Shown here: one piece after another, positions 16,425-24,835 of the stretch | Numbering within the stretch: the first letter of the stretch is position 1 | Layout of the letters: every line of letters begins with the position of its first letter | Source of the DNA: Verrucomicrobiia bacterium | Lineage (GTDB): Bacteria; Verrucomicrobiota; Verrucomicrobiia; Verrucomicrobiales; Akkermansiaceae | Direction: 5' to 3' | DNA length: 64,000 bases | Assembly: GCA_030432565.1 (NCBI GenBank) | Contig: JAUIGV010000006.1 | Coordinates: 124,001 to 188,000, forward strand | Position numbers and translations under genes: made by a program | The notes under the pieces: model-generated | Databases searched by the model: none | Seen by the model: only the letters and a program-made list of their open reading frames with translations | Told to the model about the DNA's origin: nothing

Positions 16425-17381
16425 CTACTTCGTCAGCTGGTGGAGGATCTGGAGGGTGAGCTTGCCGGTGTTCTCAAGGGCGCCGGGAGTGATCTTGTCG
16501 AGGGTGTCACCCTTTTCGTGCCAGTAGTCGGCATCGCTGAAGTTGCCGATGAGGTGGAGGACCGCGAGATTGGCGCGATTCATCAGGGGGACGTGGTCGT
16601 CGAGGATGGTGCCGGCGTGAGGCTGGACCCAGTTTTGCAGGTTGAGTTTTGAGGCTGCAGACCGGGTGTGGGATTCGAGCTTTTGGTGGGTGTCTCCACC
16701 GATGAGGAGGGGGATTTTTGGATCTCCGACGATGTCGAGGACGATGCCAATCTGTGGTTTGATCAAGCGTTTGTCCAACTGGGCCGCGTAGTAGCGGCTT
16801 CCGTAAAGTCCGTCCTTCGACTGGATGTTTTTGAGGATGGCTTCCTCGCCGTCAAAGAAGACGAGCTCGACGTTTTTGGCCCCTTCGTTTTTGACAGAAA
16901 GGACACGCGCCATTTCGACGAGGACGCCGGTGGAGGAGCCGCTGTCGTTGACTCCCAGGAATTCGAACTCGGCAAAGAGCTTGGTGTCGAGGTGGGAGCA
17001 GAGCAGGAAGGGCGTGGAGGAATTCCAGTCGGGATCGGAATCAGGTGAGTAGCGGGCGAGGAGGTTGGTGAATTCCTGCGGGCCGATTGGGGTGATCCCG
17101 GTGAAGTTTTGGCGCTTGGTTTTCCAGCCCAGTTTTGCGAGTTCGGTTTCGAGGTACTGCAGGCTCTTTTGATAAGCTTCCGAGCCGATGGGCCTGGGAC
17201 CAAATGCGGTGAGGGCTTCGACGTGAGCGAAGGCATTTTTACCGGAGAACTCCGAGACGCTTTCCTCTGAAATGGTGCCCGCGATGGCGGCTCCGGTGAT
17301 GGGCTTGGGCTCTTCTTCTTTTTCGCCACAAGCGATGACGAGGATGAGGACAAGGATGCCGGCGAAGATGGTCTTGATCAC
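16425..17381 (-). CDS. Glutaminyl-peptide cyclotransferase-like lipoprotein (M28 family)
   Basis: A 318-residue protein with a lipobox (VIAC, cysteine 18). All key segments of animal-type glutaminyl cyclase are present in order: GVNDSGSS with zinc ligand Asp146, FFDGEEA with Glu179/Glu180, GLYGSRYYAA, VLDIVGDP with Asp216, LDDHVPL with Asp261/262 and YWHEKGDTLD with Trp287 and zinc ligand His288. These match the zinc and catalytic positions of human QPCT far better than those of dinuclear M28 aminopeptidases. It would turn N-terminal Gln into pyroglutamate on exported proteins. It starts 4 bases after the parB stop, so both lie on one transcript. Confidence 0.82.
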   Translation of the reverse strand: MIKTIFAGILVLILVIACGEKEEEPKPITGAAIAGTISEESVSEFSGKNAFAHVEALTAFGPRPIGSEAYQKSLQYLETELAKLGWKTKRQNFTGITPIGPQEFTNLLARYSPDSDPDWNSSTPFLLCSHLDTKLFAEFEFLGVNDSGSSTGVLVEMARVLSVKNEGAKNVELVFFDGEEAILKNIQSKDGLYGSRYYAAQLDKRLIKPQIGIVLDIVGDPKIPLLIGGDTHQKLESHTRSAASKLNLQNWVQPHAGTILDDHVPLMNRANLAVLHLIGNFSDADYWHEKGDTLDKITPGALENTGKLTLQILHQLTK

Positions 17382-17385
17382 GGGA

Positions 17386-18270
17386 TCAGTCTAGGTCGAG
17401 ACCGAGAAGGTTCAAGATTCTCCCGAGGTCATCGTTGCCGTAATACTCAATCTCAATTTTACCCTTCTTGTCGGTGTGATGAATCACGGTCTGGGTGGCG
17501 AAGTGATCGCGCAGGCGATTCTGGATGGCAGTGATATGGGGATCAACGACCTTTGATTTGCTCTTGGATTTCTTCTGTCCGGTCTTGTGGTAGTTCTGGA
17601 CGAATTTCTCGGCCGAGCGCACCGTCATGTTTTGTCGGAGGATTTGGTCTGCGACGGCGATTTGCTCGCCGGGAACTTTTACACCGAGGATGGCCTTGGC
17701 GTGGCCCACGGTGAGGTGGCCATCGGCAAGGTGCCGCTGGATGGAGGGCTGGAGGTCGAGGAGGCGCATCGAGTTGGCGACGCTGGCCCGGGATTTACCA
17801 ACGCGTTTGGCAATGACGTCTTGTTTGAGCCCGAAGTCTTTGGCGAGGCGCACGTAACCCTCGGCTTCTTCGATGGCATTGAGGTCCTGGCGTTGCAGGT
17901 TCTCAATGAGGGCCATTTCGAGGACCTCCCGGTCGCTCGATGGTCGCTCAATGACGGGGACGGTTTCCAGTCCCAGGAGTTTGGAGGCCCGCCAGCGTCG
18001 CTCGCCGGCGATGAGTTCCATCTGACCATCGACCTTCCGGATGATGAGCGGCTGGATAATGCCGAGTTGCTCGATGGATTGCTTCAGTTCGTCGAGTGAT
18101 CCCTCGGAAAAGTGCTTTCGCGGCTGGAGCGGGGATGGAACGAGGTCGTGGATGGGCACCTGGGTGACGCTCTCGCCGGGCCGTAATTCGACCTTGGCAT
18201 CAGGGACGGTATCAGAGGATGCGCCCTTGATCAGTGCTCCCAGTCCTTTTCCCAATGCCTTTTTCGCCAT
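17386..18270 (-). CDS. parB: Chromosome partitioning protein ParB
   Basis: A 294-residue ParB/Spo0J protein. The N-terminal MAKKALGKGLGALI is the usual ParA-contact peptide. It is followed by PLQPRKHF, GERRWRAS (the CTP-binding GERRxRA box), ALIENLQRQDLN, and the helix-turn-helix segment KQDVIAKRVGKSRASVANSMRLL that reads parS. The C-terminal dimer region ends in LGRILNLLG. The ATG at 18270 is chosen because it begins the conserved peptide; the frame runs open further upstream without similarity. No parA is adjacent: the gene before it lies on the other strand. Confidence 0.95.
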   Translation of the reverse strand: MAKKALGKGLGALIKGASSDTVPDAKVELRPGESVTQVPIHDLVPSPLQPRKHFSEGSLDELKQSIEQLGIIQPLIIRKVDGQMELIAGERRWRASKLLGLETVPVIERPSSDREVLEMALIENLQRQDLNAIEEAEGYVRLAKDFGLKQDVIAKRVGKSRASVANSMRLLDLQPSIQRHLADGHLTVGHAKAILGVKVPGEQIAVADQILRQNMTVRSAEKFVQNYHKTGQKKSKSKSKVVDPHITAIQNRLRDHFATQTVIHHTDKKGKIEIEYYGNDDLGRILNLLGLDLD

Positions 18271-18394
18271 ACGAAGCAGGAGATATCGAAGGACGTCGGG
18301 AAAGGAAAGACTGTAATGAATCCTTAATTCATCCGAAATGCCGGAGTGCTTCCGTAGCCTTGACGTGGCGCGGATCTCAGGGCATTCCAAAGGG

Positions 18395-19075
18395 GTGAAA
18401 ACACCACTCCTACTCCTATCGATCCTCACCCTCAACGCCTGCTGTCAGGATGATGACGTTCGGGCTTCAACCGTTCCCAAGCGAAACATCGTTCCCATGG
18501 AGGTGAAGGAACGGGCCCAGGCCGCCGTTCAGGAAGTGGTGAACAAAACGATCCGGGGGGATTTTCAGGCGGCGCTAAACTCGATGAATCCCGAATTTCT
18601 GCAGGTGATGGCCCGTCCTTTTGGTGGACCGCAAAGACTGAAAGCCCAGCTTTTAAGACAGATGCAGGACATGGGGAAAAACGGCGTGACTTTTCAGGCT
18701 GCCATCACCCGCAGGGCCGACATCGCTTTTGAGGTGGACTATGGGTTTGAAGATCTCATCGTCGACGGCAAAAAGGTGATGGGCGAGGATGGCAAGCCCA
18801 AGCAGGTGGCCCGCTATCGCAAGTGGATGGTATTTGTTCCGACCGTGAAGGATTTTCAATACCTCGACCGGTCGACCAAGCCCGCGAAACTCCGCAGCTT
18901 TCGCAAGTGGGATTTTGAAATTGCAATTTCTCCGAAGGACCAAGAGAAATGGACCTTTGTGAACGGGAATGGAATGAATGCGCTGCAGCTGAGGAAGGTC
19001 TTTAAGTTTCTTCCGAAGGAGGATAAGGAATTTCAGTTTCCGGAGATTAAGACCGAGGAACTGGAACTCAAATAA
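18395..19075 (+). CDS. Predicted lipoprotein of unknown function
   Basis: About 226 residues when started at GTG 18395, which opens directly on a signal peptide with lipobox LNAC (VKTPLLLLSILTLNAC). An ATG at 18338 would add 19 residues before it and seems less likely. The mature protein starts with helical stretches (ERAQAAVQEVVNKTIRGDFQ) and continues with mixed structure, including DFQYLDRS and WTFVNGNG. It looks like a NTF2-like or DUF4019-type solvent-exposed domain, but this is a weak impression. The gene is divergent from parB and lies 17 bases before the SET gene. Confidence 0.65.
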   Translation: MKTPLLLLSILTLNACCQDDDVRASTVPKRNIVPMEVKERAQAAVQEVVNKTIRGDFQAALNSMNPEFLQVMARPFGGPQRLKAQLLRQMQDMGKNGVTFQAAITRRADIAFEVDYGFEDLIVDGKKVMGEDGKPKQVARYRKWMVFVPTVKDFQYLDRSTKPAKLRSFRKWDFEIAISPKDQEKWTFVNGNGMNALQLRKVFKFLPKEDKEFQFPEIKTEELELK

Positions 19076-19092
19076 ATCCGTTTCAGATTAAA

Positions 19093-19674
19093 ATGGGCAA
19101 AAAGAAAAAGAAGGACCGCAAGCTCTCCAGGCATGAGGAGAAGCTCCGCATCGAAAAGCTCCGCAAGCGGGGTGAGAGTGATTTTGTGGAAGTCCGGGGA
19201 TCCGAGATTCACGGGCAAGGTGTTTATTGCATCGAGCCGATCAAGAAGGAGCAATACTTCATCGAATATGTTGGCAATCGCATCGACAAGGAGGAGAGCG
19301 AAAAGCGGGCGTGGAAGCAGTTCGAAGAGCACGAGAAGAACGGAGCGGCCGCGGTTTACATTTTCAATCTCACTAAGAAGTGGGACCTCGATGGCAACGT
19401 CGAGTGGAATCCGGCCCGCCTGATCAATCATTCATGTGACCCGAACAGCGAGGCGATTCAGGATGGCAAACGAATCTTTCTTCAGGCTCTGAGGGATATT
19501 GAAGTCGATGAAGAGATCACTTTTGACTATGGCTTCGATGTTGATTGTTACGAGGACCACCCCTGCCGGTGTGGTTCCGAAAAGTGCATCGGATACATTG
19601 TGGGTCGCGACTACCATGATGAGTTGGCCGAGCGCCTCGCGGCCAAGGAAAGCGAGTCGTCGAAGGCTTCCTGA
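19093..19674 (+). CDS. SET-domain protein lysine methyltransferase
   Basis: A 193-residue cytoplasmic protein with a highly basic N-terminus (KKKKKDRKLSRHEEKL). The SET core is complete: GSEIHGQGVYC (SAM-binding G-x-G), RLINHSCDPN (the NHSCxPN active-site knot), and EEITFDYGF with the catalytic tyrosine. A post-SET zinc-like group follows (CRCGSEKC, paired with the Cys of NHSC). The family transfers methyl groups from S-adenosylmethionine to lysines; in bacteria the targets are mostly unknown. A short gap of 17 bases links it to the lipoprotein gene before it. Confidence 0.9.
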   Translation: MGKKKKKDRKLSRHEEKLRIEKLRKRGESDFVEVRGSEIHGQGVYCIEPIKKEQYFIEYVGNRIDKEESEKRAWKQFEEHEKNGAAAVYIFNLTKKWDLDGNVEWNPARLINHSCDPNSEAIQDGKRIFLQALRDIEVDEEITFDYGFDVDCYEDHPCRCGSEKCIGYIVGRDYHDELAERLAAKESESSKAS

Positions 19675-19724
19675 TCTTTCCGGTTTTGCAAATTCCTTGA
19701 AACCGTGCAGTCTTTTGAGACACC

Positions 19725-20804
19725 ATGAAAACGATTCTATTTATCCTCACCGTAACTGCGGGCCTGGCCCTGGCCGGTTCCCCCGAGAGAGCGCGATTGA
19801 TCTCGCGTGCCTATGACCAAGCCTATCAACAGTGGATTCAGGACGTCCGCAATGCTCCCGACGATAACGCGCAAAACGCAGCGTGGCTTCGTCGCCCGGA
19901 TGAGGCCGAGGCAGGTCGTAAAGTGTGGGAGGAGATCCGGAATGATCTGGAAAAATCCTGGACCCTTGAACCTGCGGCCTGGTTGCTCGTGAATGCCTCC
20001 ACCTATGCGGTCAAGCAAGTGATCAGGGCACCGCGTCGCGGCGCTCCGACCCGTCCGGCGGGCCTTATCCGTGAGGCGGTCCGGAGCCATCATCTTCGGA
20101 GCCCCAAGCTGGGTTCCTATTGTATTGCGCTGACCCACATTCAGGATCCACGTTCGATGGCTCTTCTTGAGACGGTTGAGAAGGCGAATCCTTCCGAGGC
20201 GGTTCGGGGCGCTGCCGCGCTGGCGCAGGCGATCTTGCATCGACGCATAGGAGGCGGTAAACGCGGGATGGCAATTCGGCAGGAAAAACTCCGCAAGGCG
20301 ATCGTGGCCCCTGATTTGACGGTCGGTAGGACCACCACACAGGCCATTATCAAGGACGAGCTGTTTCGCATGAGCCGGCTGAACCTCGGTGCCGAAGCTC
20401 CGGATTTCACCGGGGTTGAAGTGACCTTGGAAAAGTCCTCGCTAAGTGATTATCGCGGGAAGGTCACTATCCTCTTTTTCTGGCACGCGCTTATGCCGGC
20501 TCATGATGAAAGTCTCGCGCTCATGAAGAAATATCAGCAGGACTTTGCCGGCAGGAATATCCAGATTTTGGGCGTGAACATGGACAATCCCCGGACCTTG
20601 CGAAAGCACATCGCGGAAGGAACGGTGAATTGGAAGAACTTTTCGGATTCCACTCAATCGATCACCAAGCTCTATCGTGTGGAACAATGGCCTTTTGTCT
20701 ACGTTCTCGATGGTGAGCACAAGATCCGCTACTCCGGAGAACCGGGGGCCTTTGTGAAAATCACCGCCGAGGATCTGGCGAGGCAGATTGCTGCGGGAAA
20801 GTAG
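19725..20804 (+). CDS. Exported thioredoxin-fold protein lacking the CxxC motif
   Basis: A 359-residue protein with a cleavable signal peptide (about residues 1-17). Residues 20-220 are helical and unrecognised. Residues about 228-355 look like a TlpA/AhpC-type thioredoxin domain: GAEAPDFTGVEVTLEKSSLSDYRGKVTILFFW, then QILGVNMDN, and the cis-proline loop VEQWPFVYVLD. Where W-C-x-x-C is expected the sequence reads WHALMPAHDE, so both redox cysteines are absent. It is probably a binding or scaffold protein and not an oxidoreductase. It stands 50 bases after the SET gene. Confidence 0.7.
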   Translation: MKTILFILTVTAGLALAGSPERARLISRAYDQAYQQWIQDVRNAPDDNAQNAAWLRRPDEAEAGRKVWEEIRNDLEKSWTLEPAAWLLVNASTYAVKQVIRAPRRGAPTRPAGLIREAVRSHHLRSPKLGSYCIALTHIQDPRSMALLETVEKANPSEAVRGAAALAQAILHRRIGGGKRGMAIRQEKLRKAIVAPDLTVGRTTTQAIIKDELFRMSRLNLGAEAPDFTGVEVTLEKSSLSDYRGKVTILFFWHALMPAHDESLALMKKYQQDFAGRNIQILGVNMDNPRTLRKHIAEGTVNWKNFSDSTQSITKLYRVEQWPFVYVLDGEHKIRYSGEPGAFVKITAEDLARQIAAGK

Positions 20805-20808
20805 GCCT

Positions 20809-21948
20809 CTAAGCCAGAGTCTTCAAGCTCCTCGGCTTGCGGGAGGCAAAACTGAGATCACGCTGCCCAAAGCGGTGTTGTTGAACATCGACAATGAGCA
20901 TCCGGCGGTTTGGCATAATGTGCTTCCAGGCTTCCAACGGCATGTCGGAAATAATGACCAGTGCATCCTCAGCGGGGGTCGATTCGATCTCTGCGAGCAC
21001 GTCGTGAGCCTCGGTATGATCCGCCCGCCTCGCTTGGGCAAGGAGCGTCAGGGTGTCACTCCAGGATTCGGTGTGAAAGGTTTTTTGGCTTTTCCAGGCC
21101 AGAAAATCGGCCCGCAGATTTGCCGGGACTCCAATGCCCCGCAGATGTCTCAGCGTTCCGCAGACCAACGAAAGCGCGCGCTCAAAGAGGTCGGTTCGGA
21201 TGAGTGTGTGATCGGTTCCAAAACTGTGGAAAATGACAACGGCCTGGCGCGGTCGCAGACCGGGCGGGTCGTATTCACGGACTCTGGGACTTCGACCTCT
21301 TGCCAGCGATCTTATCGTGGCGGGCCAATGGATTTGCTTGGCCCGATCGCCCGGTTGGTAGGGGCGAAGTCCACGGGGTTCGCCGGGAGCATCGCCGGCC
21401 TGATAGCCTTCGCCGTCCCAGGCGTCATCGAACTCGCCACTGGCAAAGAATTCCTTGGGAACGAGGGGCTTTGGAAAGACCAGCGTTTCATGTTTGAGAG
21501 TGAGCTTTTTCGAGAAGCGGAACAGGCCCAGCGGAAAGGTCGACCGCAGGGTGCAGGGGTGTTCCGAGACTGCTCCTCTTTTGGTAATGCTTCCCCGGAG
21601 TTTGCTTGTCGACGACGAACGCGCGGCAATCCAGGTGGCGTGGGTTTCGATCCGGGAGGTCTTTGAAAGGTTGAGCTCCAGGTCCGTGCTACAGGCATCG
21701 AAGAGGCTCCGCTTGTTCAGCTGTGTGAGCCGCAGATCGAACGAGGTGTCGGCAAAGACGCGGGAAGGGGCAAAGAGCTTCAGGTGAATGCCGCGGAGGT
21801 TCCATTTTCCGAGGATGAAGACCATGATGGCCAGCAAGAGTCCGGCGCTACCGAGCGCGATTAGGTTGCCATCGATTCGAAAAAATCCCGCGACGGTCAG
21901 GGTAAGTGCGACCAAAAGAAAAAGAATGCCGCGAGGAGTCAGGGTCAC
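20809..21948 (-). CDS. DUF58 domain protein
   Basis: A 379-residue protein. Two hydrophobic segments at the N-terminus are followed by a beta-rich part and then the DUF58 signature (GLRPYQPGDRAKQIHWPATIR, shortened here to its core RPYQPGDR and IHW). In other bacteria DUF58 proteins accompany MoxR ATPases and transglutaminase-like proteins; neither is next to this one. The start is GTG at 21948. The frame stays open upstream of it with protein-like sequence (DPANISFKLVPV) but without ATG, GTG or TTG, so a few residues may be missing. The gene diverges from the Lnt-like gene. Confidence 0.82.
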   Translation of the reverse strand: MTLTPRGILFLLVALTLTVAGFFRIDGNLIALGSAGLLLAIMVFILGKWNLRGIHLKLFAPSRVFADTSFDLRLTQLNKRSLFDACSTDLELNLSKTSRIETHATWIAARSSSTSKLRGSITKRGAVSEHPCTLRSTFPLGLFRFSKKLTLKHETLVFPKPLVPKEFFASGEFDDAWDGEGYQAGDAPGEPRGLRPYQPGDRAKQIHWPATIRSLARGRSPRVREYDPPGLRPRQAVVIFHSFGTDHTLIRTDLFERALSLVCGTLRHLRGIGVPANLRADFLAWKSQKTFHTESWSDTLTLLAQARRADHTEAHDVLAEIESTPAEDALVIISDMPLEAWKHIMPNRRMLIVDVQQHRFGQRDLSFASRKPRSLKTLA

Positions 21949-22040
21949 GGGGACGAGTTTGAATGAAATGTTGGCGGGGTCCAGCTTCCATCCAATCCGG
22001 TCCGGTTGATCTTTCTCCGAAATCGGGCTAGGCTTTCCAA

Positions 22041-23384
22041 GTGATAGAATTTCCAGATCAACTTGTGAAACGTCGGTTTGGAAAGATTGCCCTGACGGTG
22101 GTGAGCGCTGTTCTGGGGATTTTCGTTTTTGAACCTTTCGGATGGTGGCCGCTCGGGTTGGTGGCCTGGATTCCGCTTCTGGCTGTCTTGAGGTCAGCGA
22201 CCCCGCGCGAAGGATTTTATCTGGGACTGCTCCACGGATTCCTGCTCTTTGGTGGAACTCTGTCCTGGGTTTGGTCGATCTTCGGACGGGTCTCGCTTGG
22301 TTTGTGGGGGATTTTGGCTCTCTTTACCGCTTTTAGTTCTTTGATCGTGGTGCTGGTGCCCAAGCGCTCGCCGGTCGTTTCCGCTTTGCTGGTGGCGACG
22401 GTTTGGGCGGGAGTGGAGTATTTTCGGTCCGAGATCTTCAAACTGGCCTTCCCGTGGATCACGCCGGGAACCGGTTTGCCTCCGAATTGGCTCACTCCCA
22501 TTGTGGGTGTCTACGGCGTCAGTCTGTTGGTGTTTTTCGGGAACTCTCTCATGCCGGCCCGCTGGAAGAGTGGGGCGGGCGTGCTGGCTCTCCTTGGGCT
22601 TGCTGTGATGACCTTCCCGCGTTCGGATGAGCCGGAGAGGGTGGTGCGTGTTCTCTTGGTTCAAGATGAAACCGCGATAGTCAATAAGCTACGGGAAGCA
22701 TCCGAGCCGTTTGTAAACGAAGTGGATGCGGTGGTTTGGCCCGAGTATTCCTTATCGGACTTCGATGATGACGATGTTGCGGCAGCTCTGGCTTTGGCCG
22801 GCAACTGTCGTGTCTTTGTGGCCAGCGGAATGGAGACTCGTAACGGGAAGATGGGCAACACGGCCTTCACGATTTCCAAAGATGACATCCTGGGGCGTCA
22901 CATCAAAAACCATCCGGTGCACTTCTTTAGTGATGGGATCAAAGGGAAAACCGCCGATCCGGTGGAGACCAGGCATGGAAAGGTGGGGACTCCGGTTTGT
23001 TTCGATTGTGATCACCAGGATGTCATTCGCAAAATGACAGCGAACGGGGCCGAGTATTTTTTGATTCCAAGTATGGACGCCATGAGTTGGTCGGAGCGCC
23101 AGCATGAGCAACATGGCGCTCTTTTCAGGCATCGAGCCGCCGAGAACGGGCGATGGCTTGCCGTGGCCTCAACCTCGGGGGTGACGCAATTCATAGATCC
23201 CCGGGGGCAGGTCCGGTCACGACTTCCTCTTATGGATGAAGGCACTCTTGTCGGGGAAGTCGGGCGGCTCGAAAATCGCACTCTTTTCCAGTTGGGAGGA
23301 TGGTTGATGGGGCCGATTGCTCTCTCCGTCGCGGCTCTGGTCGTGCTTTGGCTTGGTTGGTTGCGCATTTCAAAATCGTCTTGA
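22041..23384 (+). CDS. lnt: Apolipoprotein N-acyltransferase-like protein
   Basis: A 447-residue inner membrane protein: about six transmembrane segments in the first 205 residues, a periplasmic nitrilase-fold domain (about 208-415), and a final segment (about 423-442). The nitrilase triad is present: Glu235 (WPEYS), Lys289 (HIKNHP) and Cys320 (VCFDCDH). The layout is that of Lnt, which adds the third acyl chain to lipoproteins, though the protein is shorter than the E. coli enzyme (512) and divergent. The window encodes many lipoproteins that could be its substrates. The start is GTG. Confidence 0.78.
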   Translation: MIEFPDQLVKRRFGKIALTVVSAVLGIFVFEPFGWWPLGLVAWIPLLAVLRSATPREGFYLGLLHGFLLFGGTLSWVWSIFGRVSLGLWGILALFTAFSSLIVVLVPKRSPVVSALLVATVWAGVEYFRSEIFKLAFPWITPGTGLPPNWLTPIVGVYGVSLLVFFGNSLMPARWKSGAGVLALLGLAVMTFPRSDEPERVVRVLLVQDETAIVNKLREASEPFVNEVDAVVWPEYSLSDFDDDDVAAALALAGNCRVFVASGMETRNGKMGNTAFTISKDDILGRHIKNHPVHFFSDGIKGKTADPVETRHGKVGTPVCFDCDHQDVIRKMTANGAEYFLIPSMDAMSWSERQHEQHGALFRHRAAENGRWLAVASTSGVTQFIDPRGQVRSRLPLMDEGTLVGEVGRLENRTLFQLGGWLMGPIALSVAALVVLWLGWLRISKSS

Positions 23385-23448
23385 AGTAGTTCCAGACTTG
23401 CCAAGATTGATTCGCTGTCGAAGACTGCGCGCGCTTTTGAAAGGAAAG

Positions 23449-23531
23449 GCCTCCGTGGCGGAATTGGTAGACGCTGTGGATTTAAAATCCATTGACCCCA
23501 GGTCGTGCCGGTTCGATCCCGGCCGGAGGTA
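23449..23531 (+). tRNA. tRNA-Leu (anticodon TAA)
   Basis: An 83-base class II tRNA. The acceptor arms GCCTCCG and CGGAGGT pair (last pair G-T), the D-loop contains TTGGTAGACGC, the anticodon stem GTGGA/TCCAT holds the loop TTTAAAA with anticodon TAA, and the long variable arm is followed by the T-arm GCCGG-TTCGATC-CCGGC. CCA is not encoded after the discriminator A. It reads UUA and, by wobble, UUG. Confidence 0.97.
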
Positions 23532-23618
23532 CTTCGCTCCCACAGACATCGCCTCAGATGATACGCGATTCGATTTTATCGATGAGCAGCTCCAGATGAT
23601 CCGGCTTTAATAGCCGCG

Positions 23619-24824
23619 ATGCGAGCTCTTCTTTATTTGTTGCCCTTCTTGATTTTGAATTCTGCTTGCACCCGAAGTTCGGGATACCGGCAGTCGCCGG
23701 GGCTGACTCTTGAAAAGCTCGCTCCGAAAATTTCACTGGGTCACGTCGAGATCGATGATCAGGGGGAGTTGATCAGCTTTGACCAGCTAAAGCGGGTCAC
23801 TGCCAAGATTAAGGCCGAGTCAACCGAGCCACTTCTTTTGATCGTCTATATCCATGGCTGGAATCACAATGCCTCGGGCAGGTGGATCACGGGCGATGGT
23901 GATCTCGATGATTTTCGTGACATGCTCAAGGACCTCGGCAAGGCCAGCGGGCGGAAGACGATGGGAGTATTTGTGAGCTGGCGGGGGAGGTCACTGGCAA
24001 CCTTTCCAGTCGGAGTGGATTATTTTCATCGGCATGCTGCTGCTCGAAGAGTCGGCGGGGTTGCAGGCACCGAGGTGCTGCACGAGTTGGGGGCGGCGGC
24101 GCGCGGAGCCAATCCGGAAAATCGCATCGTGATGGTCGGGCATTCCCTGGGTGGGGCTGTGCTGGAAAGCGCGATGGCGGAAGCGATTTCTGCCAGGGTG
24201 GCGATGGATTCGGCTCGTGGGCGAAAACTGAAGCGGAAGGATTTCCCGGCCGATTTGATGGTCTCGATCAACTCCGCGGAGTCTTCGATTTATGCCCGAC
24301 AGCTTCTCTCCACTTTTAAGAATCGTGGTATCAAGGACATTGAAGGAGGACCACTGATGGTGTCTCTGACCAGTCAGCGCGATTTCATCACGAGCGTCTT
24401 TTGGCCGATCGGAAACATCATGGGCAGATGGGTTCCCGGGATTAATTTTTTCAACACGGGAGTTGCCGGAATGTATCGTAAGGATCCGGAGAATGACAAG
24501 TTACGTGGCACCCAGGCTGCGGCTCACCGGTCAACGGTCGGCCATTTTAAACCCTTGTTTAGCCACCGGTTTGAAAAGGTCGCTGATCAGGAAAGGTCCC
24601 TTGAGCAACTTTACCATGACAATCGGAATGCCCGGGAGGGGAATGGCTTTGTTGTAAAGGGAGAGAAAGAGGTGTATCGCTTCACGAGGCCGGAGGAGGC
24701 TTGCTTCAATGACACGCCCTACTGGATTGTTCCTATTCCGGGGCCCTTTATCAGTCACCATCAGGATCAATGGAATCCAAACTTTGTCGGTTTGCTGACC
24801 GCGATGATGTCCCTGACCCGGTAG
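23619..24824 (+). CDS. Alpha/beta hydrolase lipoprotein
   Basis: A 401-residue protein with signal peptide and lipobox NSAC (cysteine 17). The hydrolase fold starts with LLIVYIHGWNHNASG (oxyanion HGW) and has the nucleophile elbow VMVGHSLGGAVLE; a histidine toward the C-terminus (FISHHQDQW or SHRFEK) may complete the triad. It resembles DUF900-type hydrolases. It is probably an outer-membrane-attached esterase or lipase. It follows tRNA-Leu and converges on the CvpA gene with a 12-base gap. Substrate unknown. Confidence 0.72.
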   Translation: MRALLYLLPFLILNSACTRSSGYRQSPGLTLEKLAPKISLGHVEIDDQGELISFDQLKRVTAKIKAESTEPLLLIVYIHGWNHNASGRWITGDGDLDDFRDMLKDLGKASGRKTMGVFVSWRGRSLATFPVGVDYFHRHAAARRVGGVAGTEVLHELGAAARGANPENRIVMVGHSLGGAVLESAMAEAISARVAMDSARGRKLKRKDFPADLMVSINSAESSIYARQLLSTFKNRGIKDIEGGPLMVSLTSQRDFITSVFWPIGNIMGRWVPGINFFNTGVAGMYRKDPENDKLRGTQAAAHRSTVGHFKPLFSHRFEKVADQERSLEQLYHDNRNAREGNGFVVKGEKEVYRFTRPEEACFNDTPYWIVPIPGPFISHHQDQWNPNFVGLLTAMMSLTR

Positions 24825-24835
24825 CGTTCCCGGCG

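Noticed and set aside
20788-21666. Open frame of 292 codons on the plus strand
   Set aside because: It lies opposite the DUF58 gene, which has the family signature, and shows no protein-like pattern.
23317-23610. Open frame running through tRNA-Leu
   Set aside because: It covers the end of the Lnt-like gene in another frame and the whole tRNA; the tRNA structure is clear.
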